From assembly GCF_015477355.1 (NCBI RefSeq), contig NZ_JADLRJ010000008.1, positions 310,001-374,000 on the forward strand: DNA of 64,000 nucleotides. The letters run 5' to 3'. Shown here one piece after another: positions 34,783-44,285 of this stretch. This DNA is from Nocardia blacklockiae (GTDB lineage Bacteria > Actinomycetota > Actinomycetes > Mycobacteriales > Mycobacteriaceae). A program made the translations under genes and the position numbers. Under the pieces are notes generated by a model. The model had not been told where the DNA came from. It saw nothing but the letters and a program-made list of their open reading frames with translations, and ran no database searches. Every line of letters begins with the position of its first letter. Positions within the stretch are counted from its first letter, which is position 1.

Positions 34783-37700
34783 ATGCGATCGGATAGCTCG
34801 GTGCGATTGGTGCGTCGCGGCGAGTCGGTCACCCGGGAGCGGGAATGGGGTGCCGAGGTCCGTGCGCTGTTCGGCGGGGGTGCCGCGGAGCCCGGGTGGC
34901 GGCCGTGGCAGGTGCTCGGCGGGCCGGGGACGGGGAAGTCCGCGCTGCTGATCGATATCGCGGCGGACCGGATCGCGGGGGGCGCGGATCCGGATTCGGT
35001 ACTGGTGCTCACGCATTCGAAGCACGCGGCGCTGCGGATGCGCAACGCCGTCACGCGACGGCTGGCCGGTACGTTCGGCGGGGTGCCGGGTGCGACGCGG
35101 GAACCGCTGGTGCGCACCGTGCACTCCTATGCCTTCGCGATCGTGCGCCGGCACGCCGCCCTGCACGGCAACCCGCCGCCGCGCCTGCTCACCGGCGCCG
35201 AGCAAGACGTGGTGCTGCGCGAGATGCTGCGCGGCGAACTGGCCGACCTGCAGGAGGGTTACGGCGGCGACACCGACCGCTGGCCGCAACGACTGCAACC
35301 GGCGCTGGGCACAATCGGATTCGCCGAACAATTGCGCGACCTCATGTTGCGCACCACCGAGCGCGGGCTCGGGCCGGAGGATCTCGTCGAATTGGGCCGC
35401 CGGTACGAGCGCCCGGAATGGGAGGCGGTGGGCCGCTTCGCCGAACGGTACGAGCAGGCCATGCTGTTGCGTTGGTCGGTCGGTATCGAGGCGCCCGAGG
35501 CGAGCGCGCCCGCCCTCGACGCCGCCGAACTCGTCGGCGCGGCACTGGATGTGCTGGCGCTGGACCCGGAACTGCTGGCCGCCGAACGCGATCGGATCCG
35601 CTGCCTGCTCGTCGACGACGCCCAGCACCTGGATCCCCTTGCGGCGCAACTGGTCCGCGCGATCGGCACCGGCGCGGCGACCACCGTGGTGACCGGCGAC
35701 CCCGACCAAGCCGTCTTCACCTTCCGCGGCGCGGACGCCCGCTTCGTCGCCGACCCCGACGCTCCCGCCGACCGTCGAATAGTGTTGCGCGACAACCATC
35801 GCAGCGCACAGGCCGTACATGAGGCCGTCGCCCGGGTCGCCGCGCGCCTGCCGGGCAGCGCTCCCCACCGCTTCGACGGGCGCGAGAAGGGGGTGGAGGG
35901 TGATGCCGAGCTGGGGGAGGTGCAGGTTCGGGTTTTGACCACCCCGGCCAAGGAGGCGGCTTTGATCGCCGATCATCTGCGTCGCGCTCATCTCACCGAT
36001 GGGGTGCCGTGGTCGCGGATGGCCGTGATCGTACGGTCCGTGCCGCTGTCGCTGGCTCCGCTGCGTCGTGCGCTGCTGTCCGCGGGTGTGCCGGTGCTGC
36101 AACCGAAACCGGATGTCCCCCTTGCTCGGCGGCGCGGCGCGGCCTGGATGCTGCTGGCCCTGCGCGCACTGCTGTCCGGCGAGCGCGACCGCCGCGACCT
36201 GTTCACCGAGGACGACGCCCTGGACCTGCTGTCCGGCCCCCTCGGCGGCGCGGACCAGATCAGCCTCCGCCGCCTCCGCCGCGGCATCCGCCGCACCCTA
36301 CTCGAACGCGCCCACCCCCGCCCCGACGACGACCCCTGGTCCGTCGCCGCCCCCACGGGCCAGGGTGCAGACATCGGCTCGGATCCGCGGTCCATTGGCC
36401 CGGACGCAGGCGTAGGTTCGGATGCGCAGTCCGCTGGGCCGGATGCGATCGCTGGTTCGGATGCGCGGTCCTCGGGGTCGGACGCCGGAGCCGGTCCGGA
36501 TGTGTGGCCCTCAGGGGCGGACGCAGACGCCGGGGATGTGCGGCCCTCCGGGCCGGACGCGGACACTGGTTCGGGCGCGCGGTCCAGGTCAGACGCGGAC
36601 ATCGGTTCGGATGCGCGGCCCACTGGCCAGGGCGCAGGCATCGGTTCGGAAGTGCAGTCCACTGGGGCGGGCGCGGACGTCGGTTCGGAGGTGCAGCCCT
36701 CCGGCGCTGGAGCAGACATCGGTCCGGGCGGAGAGCCTGAGGGCCAGCGGAGTGCGCTTGGTGGCGGCGGGGAAGTGGGTGACCGCTCGGGGGGTGAGGG
36801 GGTTTCGCCGCACAGGGGGCGTAAGGGGCGTGGCGGGGCGGTGGATGACGACTTTGCTTGGGAGGCGGTGGATTCCGCTTATTCGCCGGATCTGGATCGG
36901 TCGTCCGCGGAGGCGCTGCGGGATCTGATCACGGGGGTGGGGGACTTCGGTGTGCTGGATCGGCTGACCGAGGTGGAGGCCGCGCCGTTGCGGCGGGTTT
37001 TGAAGGCGGTGGGGCGGGCGCGGCGGGCGGTGCAGCGCGGGGCGGGGCTGGAGGACGTGCTGTGGGCGCTGTGGACCGCGTCGAATCTGGAGCGGCGCTG
37101 GGTCGGGCAGTCGGAGCGGGGCGGGGCGGTCGGCATGCAGGCCGACCGGGATCTGGACGCCGCGGTGGGTCTCTTCGACGCCGCGGCCGCCTTCGTGGAC
37201 CGACTGCCCCGCGCCACCGTCGAGGGCTTCGTGGAATATCTGGAACTGCAAGAGATTCCGCAGGATTCCGCGCCGCTGACCGATCCGGGCGACGCGGTCG
37301 CCATCGTGAGCGCGCACGCGGCGGCGGGCCGGGAATGGGACGTCGTCGCGGTCGCCGGTGTGCAGGAAGGGATCTGGCCGAATCTGCGCCCGCGCGGCAC
37401 ACTGCTCGGGATAGAGGATCTGGTGGATCTCGTTGCGGGCGTTGCTGATCCCGGCGAGCAGGTCAGCCGCGCCGCGCCGATCCTGGCAGAGGAACGCCGA
37501 CTGCTGCTGCTCGCGTGCAGCCGGGCCCGGCGCTCACTGCTGGTGACGGCGGTCGAATCGGTCAGCGGTGACCGGGATCTGGTCCCGTCCCGGTTCCTCG
37601 GCGAACTCGACGACACGGCCGACCCGGGCGAGCCGGGGCGTATCCCGCCGCCGATCGACCCCGGCCGAGCCCTGGTGATGCAGGCTCTGATCGCCGAATT

Positions 37701-38673
37701 GCGCGGCGTCACTTGCGATCCCGAGGAGCCCCCGGAGCGCAGGCGGCGCGCCGCGCGGGAGCTGGCCCGGCTGGCCCGAGCGGGCGTGCGGGGCGCCCAC
37801 CCCGACGATTGGTACGGCATCGCCGATCTCAGCTCACAACTGCCGCTGTGGGGCGACGACCAAGGCCCGGTCGCCTTGTCGCCGTCGACGGTCGAGCTGC
37901 TCCAGACCTGCCCGCTGCGCTGGGCGCTGGAACGCCACGGCGGCAGCGACGGCGACAATCCCTACGCCGTCAAGGGCAATCTGGTGCACACGCTGGTGCA
38001 GGCGCTGGCCGGGCAGGTCTCGGAGGCGCAGGTGAAGGCCGCGCTGGTGCGGGCGTGGAAGGCCGTCGACCCCACCTCCTCCGACACCGGTCCGCACAGC
38101 TGGCACTCCCGGCAGGAACTGCGCCGCACCGAATCGATGCTCGACACCTTCCTGGCCTGGCTGAGCAACACCCGCGCCGAACTCACCCAGATGGGAGTGG
38201 AGGTCCCGGTCGACTGCGTACTCCCGGCTCGCGCGCCGGGGGAGTACGCCGTGCGCATCCGCGGCCGGGTCGACCGGGTGGAGCGAGACGCGTTGGGACG
38301 CTTCGTGATCGTGGACGTGAAGACGGGCAAGACCCCCATCTCCAAGCAGGCCGCCCAGGACCACGCGCAGCTGGCGACCTACCAGGTCGCGGCCGCCGCG
38401 GGCGCACTCGACGACGGGTCGCTCGACGCGGAACCGGGTGGCGCGCGGCTGGTCTACGTCGCCAAACCGAGCACCAAGGAGGGGGCCGCCCAGCGCCTGC
38501 AGGCCGCGCTGGACGCCGACGGCGTCGAACAGTGGCGCGACGCCATCCACGACGCGGCCGCGGCCACCCGCGGTCCGAGCTATCTCGCGATGCGCAACGA
38601 CGGCTGCCGGCACTGCTCGGTGTCGGGCAGCTGCCCGGTGCAGGACACCGGACGGCAGGTGACCGATACGTGA
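34783..38673 (+). CDS. adnA: AdnA-like helicase-nuclease subunit
   Basis: The 1296-residue UvrD-type helicase with C-terminal RecB-like nuclease forms a DNA-end resection motor with AdnB. The Walker A LGGPGTGKSALL (about 44-55), degenerate motif II LLVDDAQHLD and motif III VVTGDPDQAVFTFRGA are visible. The nuclease has VDVKTGK, with cluster-type cysteines in TCPLRWALE and GCRHCSVSGSCPVQD. In-frame 13-residue repeats (about residues 526-653) make it longer than the roughly 1050-residue mycobacterial protein. The start could be ATG 34783 or GTG 34780; no ribosome-binding site is seen. The adnB start overlaps its stop. DDAQ in place of DEYQ suggests a weaker ATPase motor than AdnB. Confidence 0.9.
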   Translation: MRSDSSVRLVRRGESVTREREWGAEVRALFGGGAAEPGWRPWQVLGGPGTGKSALLIDIAADRIAGGADPDSVLVLTHSKHAALRMRNAVTRRLAGTFGGVPGATREPLVRTVHSYAFAIVRRHAALHGNPPPRLLTGAEQDVVLREMLRGELADLQEGYGGDTDRWPQRLQPALGTIGFAEQLRDLMLRTTERGLGPEDLVELGRRYERPEWEAVGRFAERYEQAMLLRWSVGIEAPEASAPALDAAELVGAALDVLALDPELLAAERDRIRCLLVDDAQHLDPLAAQLVRAIGTGAATTVVTGDPDQAVFTFRGADARFVADPDAPADRRIVLRDNHRSAQAVHEAVARVAARLPGSAPHRFDGREKGVEGDAELGEVQVRVLTTPAKEAALIADHLRRAHLTDGVPWSRMAVIVRSVPLSLAPLRRALLSAGVPVLQPKPDVPLARRRGAAWMLLALRALLSGERDRRDLFTEDDALDLLSGPLGGADQISLRRLRRGIRRTLLERAHPRPDDDPWSVAAPTGQGADIGSDPRSIGPDAGVGSDAQSAGPDAIAGSDARSSGSDAGAGPDVWPSGADADAGDVRPSGPDADTGSGARSRSDADIGSDARPTGQGAGIGSEVQSTGAGADVGSEVQPSGAGADIGPGGEPEGQRSALGGGGEVGDRSGGEGVSPHRGRKGRGGAVDDDFAWEAVDSAYSPDLDRSSAEALRDLITGVGDFGVLDRLTEVEAAPLRRVLKAVGRARRAVQRGAGLEDVLWALWTASNLERRWVGQSERGGAVGMQADRDLDAAVGLFDAAAAFVDRLPRATVEGFVEYLELQEIPQDSAPLTDPGDAVAIVSAHAAAGREWDVVAVAGVQEGIWPNLRPRGTLLGIEDLVDLVAGVADPGEQVSRAAPILAEERRLLLLACSRARRSLLVTAVESVSGDRDLVPSRFLGELDDTADPGEPGRIPPPIDPGRALVMQALIAELRGVTCDPEEPPERRRRAARELARLARAGVRGAHPDDWYGIADLSSQLPLWGDDQGPVALSPSTVELLQTCPLRWALERHGGSDGDNPYAVKGNLVHTLVQALAGQVSEAQVKAALVRAWKAVDPTSSDTGPHSWHSRQELRRTESMLDTFLAWLSNTRAELTQMGVEVPVDCVLPARAPGEYAVRIRGRVDRVERDALGRFVIVDVKTGKTPISKQAAQDHAQLATYQVAAAAGALDDGSLDAEPGGARLVYVAKPSTKEGAAQRLQAALDADGVEQWRDAIHDAAAATRGPSYLAMRNDGCRHCSVSGSCPVQDTGRQVTDT
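36358..36741 (+). repeat. 39-bp (13-residue) tandem repeats inside adnA
   Basis: About ten degenerate units of consensus G-x-D-A-x-x-G-S-D-A-R-S-x follow one another (most 13 residues, some 12). They are in frame at adnA residues about 526-653. The insert sits between the helicase segment ending near PRPDDDPWSVAAPT and the region resuming near DDDFAWEAVDSAYSP. It is acidic and Gly-rich, so probably a disordered linker. Confidence 0.85.
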
Positions 38674-41600
38674 GCGCGGGCGGCGGGATCACACCGGAGC
38701 GGCTGGCCGAGGCGCTGGGCCTGCCGCCTCCCACCGACGAACAGGCCGCCGTCATCGCGGCCCCGCCCGGCCCGACCCTGGTGGTCGCGGGCGCGGGCGC
38801 GGGCAAGACCGAGACGATGGCCGCGCGGGTGGTGTGGATGGTCGCCAACGGGCTGGTCGCGCCGGACGCGGTGCTGGGCCTGACGTTCACCCGAAAAGCC
38901 GCGCAGCAGTTGACGACTCGTATCCGCACCCGGCTCGCGCGGCTGGCGGGCGCGCCGCTGCTGCGGGAGATCGATCCGAGCGGCCGGTTGCGCGCGCGGC
39001 TGACCGCCGCCGAACCCGAGATCAGCACCTACCACTCGTATGCCGGTCGCCTGCTCGGCGAGCACGGCCTGCTGCTGCCGGTGGAGCCGAACGCGACCCT
39101 GCTCACCGAGACGCAGCTGTGGCAGCTCGCCCATCGAGTGGTCACGAGCTGGGACGGTGACCTGGACACCGACCGCACTCCGGTGTCGGTGACCGAGGCG
39201 GTGCTGGCGCTGTCGGGTCAGCTCGCCGAGCACCTGGTCGAACCCGAACAGCTGGCCGAGGCGCACACCGAGCTGGAGAAACTGATCCTGACCCTGCCGC
39301 GCGGCCCGCGCCAGCGCGGCGGTCCCAGCCAGGAACTGCTCGGCATCCTCAACGTCCAGCACGAACGAGTGGCGCTGCTGCCGCTGGTCCGGCGGCTGAG
39401 CGAGGAATTGCGCCGCCGCGGCGCCCTGGACTTCGGCGCTCAGATGTCGCTGGCCGCCCGCCTGGCCGCCGAGCACCCCGAGGTCGGCGCCGCCGAACGC
39501 GCCCGCTTCCGCCTCGTCCTCCTCGACGAATACCAGGACACCGGCCACGCCCAGCGCATCCTCCTGGCCGCCCTGTTCGGCGATCTCGACAGTGCTCAGG
39601 GCACGAATCCCGGCTCGCCCCAACACGATTCCCCCGCCGAGGGACCGTCTACGCCATCTCCGGAAGCCGCGTATCGGAGCCGCCCGGCCCGGGACACCTC
39701 CGGCCCGACCGGGTCCCCTCACGTGTCTGGACCAGCCGCATCCGGCTCGAGCGCGGCGAGCGTACCCGCACCGGGAATGTCCGAACCGGATGCGTCCGGA
39801 GGGGCCAATTCGGGTGCTTCCGACCTCGTCCCGCAGCGGTTGGCGGTGACGGCCGTGGGGGATCCGATGCAGTCGATTTACGGATGGCGCGGTGCTTCGG
39901 CGGCGAATCTGCCTCGGTTTTCGAGTGATTTTCCGGTGGGTCCGGGAGTGCCCGCGCCGGTGCTGCCGTTGCTGACCAGCTGGCGTAATCCGCCGGAGGC
40001 GCTGGAGCTGGCGAATCTCGTGGCGGAGCCGTTGCGGGAGACCGAGGGTGGCGTGCGGGTGGACGCGCTGCGGCCCCGGCCGGATGCCGTGCCGGGGACG
40101 GTGGCGCTGGCGCTGGTGGAAACCGTTGCGCGCGAGCGGGAATGGGTGGCGGAGCGGATCGCGGCGGAATGGGAGGCGCGGGCCGACGCCGGGGCGCCCC
40201 CGCCGACCTCCGCGGTGCTGGTGCGCCGCAACGCCGATGCCGCTCCGCTGGCGGAGGCCCTGCGGGAGCGCGGGTTGCCGGTGGAGATCGTCGGTCTCGG
40301 CGGGCTGCTGGCCACTCCGGAGGTGGCCGACGTCGTCGCCACGCTGCGCCTGATCGCGGACCCGGCGGCGGGCAGTGCGGCCGTACGCATCCTGACCGGC
40401 GCCCGCTGGCGTCTCGGCGTGACGGATCTGGCCGCGCTCGCCCGGCGCGCCCGCGACCTGTCCATCACCCGCCCGCCCGAACAGGCGCCCGCGATCACCG
40501 ACCCGGCGGCCCTCGCCGACGCCCTGCGCACGGTGGCGCCGGAACCGGCCGAGCAGGCCGGGCTCGCCGACGCCATCGCCGATCCCGGTCCGGCGGAACA
40601 GTATTCGGAGGCCGGGTATCAGCGCATCGTCGGGCTCGGGCGGGAACTGGCCGCGTTGCGGGAACGCAGTGGGCAGTCGCTGCCCGAACTGGTGGCCGAC
40701 GTGGAACGCACCATCGGCGTCGGTGTGGAGACCCAGGCGCGGCGTGCGTCGGCGGGCGGTGGCGCCGGGCGTGAGCACCTCGACGCCTTCGCCGACGTGG
40801 TCGCCGACTACGCGAGCGACCACCGCGCGACCCTGCCCGGCCTGCTGACCTTCCTGGCCGCGGCCGAGGAGGTCGAAAACGGTTTGGAGCCGGGCGAAGT
40901 GGAGGTCGCCCGCGACCGCGTCCAGATCCTGACCGTGCACGCCGCCAAGGGCCTCGAGTGGGAGGTGGTGGCCGTCCCGCACGTGTCGCGCGGTGTCTTC
41001 CCCTCCGGCACCGCGGCCGGCAGCTGGCTGGGCGCCCTCGCCGAGCTACCCACCAGCCTGCGCGGCGACCGGCAGCGCCTCGTCGAATCGCCCGATACGC
41101 AGACCGCCGTCGTGTCGGACGGTGTGCCCGTGCTGGACCTGGCGGACCTCTACGACCGTAGTGATCTGGATCGCGCCATCAAGCAGCACAAGGACGCGCT
41201 CAACCGCCGTCGGCTCGACGAGGAGCGGCGGCTGTTCTACGTGGCGCTCACCAGAACCGAACGGGCGCTGTTCGTTTCGGCTCACCACTGGGCCGAGACG
41301 GGGTCCTCGCCGAAGGGGCCCTCCGACTTCCTGCTGGATCTCAAACGCGCCGTGGAGAATCCGGACGCGACACCGGCCGCCACCGTGCGCATCGACGAGT
41401 GGGCCGACCCACCCGCCACCGACGCGGTCAACCCGTTCACCGACGACCCGGCCTCCGCCCAGTGGCCGCGCGACCCGCTCGGCAAGCGCCGCACCGCCGT
41501 ACAGGAGGGTGCCGAGTTGGTCCGCGCGGCCCTCACCGCCCTACCGCCCGAACACATTACGGCCCACGGCGCGAATCTCGCACGCGCCGAACTCGACCCG

Positions 41601-42668
41601 ACATCACCCGGCGACACGCACCTGGCACCGCCCGCACCCGATGAACCGCACACGCCCGAAATTCCGCACACGCCCGAGCATCGTCAGGACGAATCACCCA
41701 GCGCCGAAGCCGATTTCGAGGCAGGAGCACAGCTCTCGCTGTTCGGCGCACCCTCAACCGCCCCCGCCTCCGAGGAATATCCCGCCCCTGGCAACGATCC
41801 CGCCCCTGGGGACGATCCCGCCCCCGCGAATGATGCCGCGCTCGGGAAGGATGCCGCGCTTGGGAAGGATGCTGCCTTCGCGAATGATGCCGCGCTAGGG
41901 AGCGATGCCGCCCCCGGCAACGATCCCGCCCTCGGGAATGATCCCGACCCCGACGGCTGGACCGCCGACGTCGATGCCCTACTCGCCGAGCACTTCTCGG
42001 CCGACACGGGCGCGCGGGAGGTGGAACTTCCCGGCCAGCTTCCCGCTACGGCGCTGGTGGAGTTGCGGGCGGATCCGGCGAAGCTGGCGGCTCGGTTGCG
42101 GCGGCCGCTGCCGTACCCGCCGAGTCCGTTCGCCCGGCGCGGCACCGCTTTTCACGCCTGGCTGCAGCAGTGGTTCGGTGCGACGCGGCTGCTCGGTCTC
42201 GACGAACTTCCCGGGGCCGCGGACAGCGTCGGTGCAGATGCCGATCTGGTCCGGTTGCAGGAGGCGTTCCTGTCCTCGCCGTGGGCCGACCGCAATCCGG
42301 TCGAGGTCGAGGTGGCGTTCGAAACGTCGTTGGCGGGCACGCTGTTTCGCGGCCGTATGGACGCGGTGTTCGCCGAGCCGGACGGGCGCTGGCTGGTGGT
42401 CGACTGGAAGACCGGCGCGGAACCCACCCGCGCCGAGGAGCCGGCGGTGGCGATGCAGCTGGCGGTATACCGCCTGGCCTGGGCCCGGCTGCTCGCGAGC
42501 CGCACCGGGGAGGACGAACACGAGATCCTCGAAAGGATCGGTGCCGCTTTCCATTACGTGCGCAGCGGCCGCACCATCGCGCCCCCGGACCTGCCCGGTC
42601 CCGAGGCGCTGGCCGAATTCCTCAGGACCGCGGTGCCCACCTGGTCGGCGGCCGACGACGCGGAGTGA
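38670..42668 (+). CDS. adnB: AdnB-like helicase-nuclease subunit
   Basis: The 1332-residue partner of AdnA has complete helicase motifs: Walker A VVAGAGAGKTETMA (near residue 40), [50 protein letters not shown] and RRLFYVALTRTERALF. The C-terminal RecB-like nuclease has GRMDAVFAEPDG and WLVVDWKTG. AdnB is the leading motor in the mycobacterial complex. Two low-complexity inserts are seen: about 80 residues between motifs II and III (39588-39825) and about 120 residues before the nuclease (41590-41960). The GTG start overlaps the adnA stop (GTGA), ensuring paired synthesis. Confidence 0.92.
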   Translation: MSAGGGITPERLAEALGLPPPTDEQAAVIAAPPGPTLVVAGAGAGKTETMAARVVWMVANGLVAPDAVLGLTFTRKAAQQLTTRIRTRLARLAGAPLLREIDPSGRLRARLTAAEPEISTYHSYAGRLLGEHGLLLPVEPNATLLTETQLWQLAHRVVTSWDGDLDTDRTPVSVTEAVLALSGQLAEHLVEPEQLAEAHTELEKLILTLPRGPRQRGGPSQELLGILNVQHERVALLPLVRRLSEELRRRGALDFGAQMSLAARLAAEHPEVGAAERARFRLVLLDEYQDTGHAQRILLAALFGDLDSAQGTNPGSPQHDSPAEGPSTPSPEAAYRSRPARDTSGPTGSPHVSGPAASGSSAASVPAPGMSEPDASGGANSGASDLVPQRLAVTAVGDPMQSIYGWRGASAANLPRFSSDFPVGPGVPAPVLPLLTSWRNPPEALELANLVAEPLRETEGGVRVDALRPRPDAVPGTVALALVETVAREREWVAERIAAEWEARADAGAPPPTSAVLVRRNADAAPLAEALRERGLPVEIVGLGGLLATPEVADVVATLRLIADPAAGSAAVRILTGARWRLGVTDLAALARRARDLSITRPPEQAPAITDPAALADALRTVAPEPAEQAGLADAIADPGPAEQYSEAGYQRIVGLGRELAALRERSGQSLPELVADVERTIGVGVETQARRASAGGGAGREHLDAFADVVADYASDHRATLPGLLTFLAAAEEVENGLEPGEVEVARDRVQILTVHAAKGLEWEVVAVPHVSRGVFPSGTAAGSWLGALAELPTSLRGDRQRLVESPDTQTAVVSDGVPVLDLADLYDRSDLDRAIKQHKDALNRRRLDEERRLFYVALTRTERALFVSAHHWAETGSSPKGPSDFLLDLKRAVENPDATPAATVRIDEWADPPATDAVNPFTDDPASAQWPRDPLGKRRTAVQEGAELVRAALTALPPEHITAHGANLARAELDPTSPGDTHLAPPAPDEPHTPEIPHTPEHRQDESPSAEADFEAGAQLSLFGAPSTAPASEEYPAPGNDPAPGDDPAPANDAALGKDAALGKDAAFANDAALGSDAAPGNDPALGNDPDPDGWTADVDALLAEHFSADTGAREVELPGQLPATALVELRADPAKLAARLRRPLPYPPSPFARRGTAFHAWLQQWFGATRLLGLDELPGAADSVGADADLVRLQEAFLSSPWADRNPVEVEVAFETSLAGTLFRGRMDAVFAEPDGRWLVVDWKTGAEPTRAEEPAVAMQLAVYRLAWARLLASRTGEDEHEILERIGAAFHYVRSGRTIAPPDLPGPEALAEFLRTAVPTWSAADDAE
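41781..41942 (+). repeat. 18-bp (6-residue) tandem repeats inside adnB
   Basis: Nine consecutive units of 18 bp encode hexapeptides of the type [PA]-A-x-[GA]-x-D, for example PAPGND, PAPGDD, AALGKD. They are in frame at adnB residues about 1038-1091, directly before the C-terminal nuclease. A tenth, diverged unit follows to 41960. Confidence 0.9.
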
Positions 42669-42675
42669 CGCGGTG

Positions 42676-43068
42676 TCAGGCCGCCTCGCGTCGGACCTTC
42701 AACGCCTGCCGCACCATCGGGAACTGCAATGGCAGCCGCAGCACCGAGATCGCCTTGAGAGCGAACGGCGCCTTCGGATTCCGCACACTGTCCACGGCCA
42801 TCTGAATGTTCGCCGGGTAGACCGCGATGAACAGCAGCATCGCCAGCAGCCCGCCGAGCCGCCGGGTGCGCGGCACGGCCAGCGCCGTCGCCACCCCGAT
42901 CTCGGCCGCACCGGACCAGTAGGTGTAGGTCCGCGCCTTGCCGGGCAGCGCGGGCGGCACGATCGAGTCGAACGGCCGCGGTACCACGAAATGCAGCGTG
43001 CCCATGCCGAACAGCGCGGCGGCCATCAGTTGCGCCCGGCGCGGCCGTGCGGTGGTCTCGGTGGTCAT
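42676..43068 (-). CDS. DoxX-like membrane protein
   Basis: The 130-residue protein has four helices typical of the DoxX family: LMAAALFGMGTLHFVVPRPF, then YTYWSGAAEIGVATALAV, then LGGLLAMLLFIAVYPANIQM, and a C-terminal hydrophobic stretch LRLPLQFPMV. In mycobacteria a DoxX protein takes part in a membrane-associated oxidoreductase complex; most members are uncharacterised. It is convergent with adnB (7 bp between stops) and not part of the conserved block as I recall it. Confidence 0.78.
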   Translation of the reverse strand: MTTETTARPRRAQLMAAALFGMGTLHFVVPRPFDSIVPPALPGKARTYTYWSGAAEIGVATALAVPRTRRLGGLLAMLLFIAVYPANIQMAVDSVRNPKAPFALKAISVLRLPLQFPMVRQALKVRREAA

Positions 43069-43163
43069 GCCTGCACGATGCCACCCGCGCGCCGTGGTGT
43101 CGAGCGCCGTCCGGCCCGGTACGCTGCGGTCCCGTGGTGCCAGGACAGGATCGGTGATACCCG

Positions 43164-44222
43164 GTGATCGATGAGCAGTCGCGCGGTTTGCGCCGCCTGA
43201 CCGACCGCCCCGACTACGCGCTGGTCGGAATCCTGCGTATTCCGGAAATCCAGACCAGCCCATGGGTTTCGCTGGCCCGTCGCGTCGTGTTCGCGGTCGC
43301 GTTGCTGGTCGGCGCGACGCTGGTGGTGTATTTCGGCAGGCACGGATATCACGACAATCAAGGCGACGAGCTGTCGCTGCTGGACGCGGCGTACTACTCG
43401 ACGGTGTCGCTGTCGACCACCGGCTACGGCGACATCACGCCCATCACCCCGCAGGCCCGGCTGATCAATATCATCGTCATCACACCGCTGCGGGTGCTCT
43501 TCCTGATCGTTCTGGTCGGTACCACCCTGCAGGTGCTGACCGAGCGGTCCCGGCAGGTGTTCAAGATTCAGCGATGGAGGCACAAGGTGCGCAATCACAC
43601 CGTGGTGGTGGGATACGGGACGAAGGGCCGCACCGCCGTCGACGCGATGCTGGGCGACGGTGTGCAACCCGGGGACATCGTCGTCGTGGACACCGACCCG
43701 GTCGCCCTCGAGCGCGCGGCCACGGCGGGCCTGGTGACCGTGCACGGCTCGGCCGCCCAGTCCGATGTGCTGCGGCTGGCCGGTCTGCAGCACGCGGCGT
43801 CGGTGGTGGTGGCCGCCAACCGCGACGACACCGCCGTGCTGGTGACCCTCACCGCGCGCGAACTGAACGCCAAGGCCAAGATCGTCGCCTCGATCCGGGA
43901 GGCGGAGAACGTGCACCTGCTGCGGCAGTCGGGCGCCGACTCGGTGGTGGTCTCCTCGGAGACGGCGGGCCGGCTGCTCGGCATCGCGACCACCACGCCG
44001 AAGGTCGTCGACATGGTCGAGGATCTGCTCACGCCGGAGGCGGGTTTCGCGATCGCCGAACGCGACGTGGAGCCGGACGAGGTGGGCGGCTCGCCGCGGC
44101 ATCTGCGCGACATCGTGCTCGGCGTGGTGCGTGGCGGGAACCTCATCCGCGTCGACGAACCGGAGGTCGACGCGCTGGAGTCGGGCGACCGGCTGCTCTA
44201 CGTGCGCCGCGTCCAGAAGTGA
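43164..44222 (+). CDS. Potassium channel with RCK (TrkA-N) domain
   Basis: This 352-residue two-helix channel has its selectivity filter TTGYGD at about residues 86-91 between helices VSLARRVVFAVALLVGATLV and LINIIVITPLRVLFLIVLVG. A cytosolic Rossmann-type RCK domain follows (HTVVVGYGTKGRTAVDAML, VVDTDPVALERA), with a C-terminal TrkA-C-like part. It is a probable NAD- or ion-gated K+ channel corresponding to Rv3200c by position. The start is GTG. Confidence 0.9.
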   Translation: MIDEQSRGLRRLTDRPDYALVGILRIPEIQTSPWVSLARRVVFAVALLVGATLVVYFGRHGYHDNQGDELSLLDAAYYSTVSLSTTGYGDITPITPQARLINIIVITPLRVLFLIVLVGTTLQVLTERSRQVFKIQRWRHKVRNHTVVVGYGTKGRTAVDAMLGDGVQPGDIVVVDTDPVALERAATAGLVTVHGSAAQSDVLRLAGLQHAASVVVAANRDDTAVLVTLTARELNAKAKIVASIREAENVHLLRQSGADSVVVSSETAGRLLGIATTTPKVVDMVEDLLTPEAGFAIAERDVEPDEVGGSPRHLRDIVLGVVRGGNLIRVDEPEVDALESGDRLLYVRRVQK

Positions 44223-44285
44223 GTCGCTGACCGGTTACCGGCCGCCGCCGCCACGGCTGTCACCGCCGACCGATACGCTCGGAGC

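Noticed and set aside
36358-36741. CRISPR-like array because of regular 39-bp units
   Set aside because: The units are degenerate, contiguous and in frame within adnA, without spacers; they are protein repeats.
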